Below, one piece after another: positions 63,972 to 64,000 of a stretch of DNA of 64,000 bases (the first letter of the stretch is position 1; each line of letters begins with the position of its first letter). The notes beneath the pieces were generated by a model. The model saw only the letters and a list, made by a program, of their open reading frames with translations. It searched no databases and was not told where the DNA came from. This DNA comes from Tenacibaculum holothuriorum. Lineage in GTDB: Bacteria > Bacteroidota > Bacteroidia > Flavobacteriales > Flavobacteriaceae. The DNA lies in contig NZ_LAPZ01000005.1 in NCBI RefSeq assembly GCF_002120225.1, positions 124,001 through 188,000 on the forward strand. The letters run 5' to 3'. The position numbers and the translations under genes were made by a program.

Positions 63972-64000
63972 ATTAATTTCTTAACAACTTATTTCCTATT

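Overview
ORGANISM. The window is AT-rich chromosomal DNA from a member of the Bacteroidota, most likely a marine Flavobacteriaceae of the Tenacibaculum/Polaribacter kind. Reasons: promoters of the TAnnTTTG type, almost no Shine-Dalgarno sites except a strong one in front of rpsU, a fused CcoN-CcoO oxidase subunit, DUF3467 next to rpoC, DUF3667, DUF2490 and DUF4369 proteins, many small lipoproteins, and a fused E1 alpha/beta 2-oxoacid dehydrogenase. The genus is an inference; no rRNA gene is present to settle it. No CRISPR array, transposase or prophage was seen. LAYOUT. 1-14.2 kb: envelope and secreted proteins. These are the tail of an LtaS-like sulfatase, two thioredoxin-fold proteins, an S1/P1 nuclease, a compact SPFH/DUF4177/membrane protein/hydrolase/Arc-type DNA-binding operon, a 1067-residue BNR/VPS10-like secreted protein, DUF3667, DUF2490, DUF819 and DUF4369 proteins and a DUF885 metallopeptidase. 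14.2-28.9 kb: a low-oxygen respiration region. It holds a universal stress protein, the cbb3 oxidase cluster (ccoS, ccoNO, ccoQ, ccoP, ccoG, ccoH and a TauE/SafE-like protein), a small TerB-like protein, and the operon ccoI-cupin-deoC-deoD-hemN, divergent from a Crp/Fnr regulator. Four Fnr-like boxes lie exactly 33 bp (centre to centre) from a -7 element in front of four of these units. 28.9-44.2 kb: the core transcription/translation block, all on the minus strand: rpsU, xerC, hpf, four tRNAs, tuf, tRNA-Trp, secE, nusG, rplK, rplA, rplJ, rplL, rpoB, rpoC, then DUF3467. 44.2-58.7 kb: an alpha-amylase with a LacI-type palindrome, an acyl-CoA dehydrogenase next to the decayed tail of a second copy, a helix-hairpin-helix protein, an AGCS symporter, an RmlD-like reductase, a K+ channel, PspC, uvrA, a LOG-family protein and an outer-membrane protein with a degenerate M1-peptidase-like domain. 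58.7-64 kb: fused branched-chain-type E1, then a NUDIX/winged-helix regulator, an SPFH coiled-coil protein and a divergent NAD-kinase-like protein. HOW IT WORKS TOGETHER. The Fnr-like regulator, its boxes, the cbb3 oxidase, its copper pump CcoI and the oxygen-independent haem enzyme HemN form a coherent microaerobic regulon, with USP and a TerB-like protein as extra members. The most novel-looking unit is NUDIX-regulator/SPFH/NADK-like at the right edge. Two operators of identical design (TTTGTGT-N7-ACACAAA, 52 bp apart) bracket the SPFH-NADK promoter, which suggests an NrtR-type, nucleotide-sensing switch over a membrane- or stress-linked NAD(P) module. No stretch longer than about 300 bp lacks a gene.
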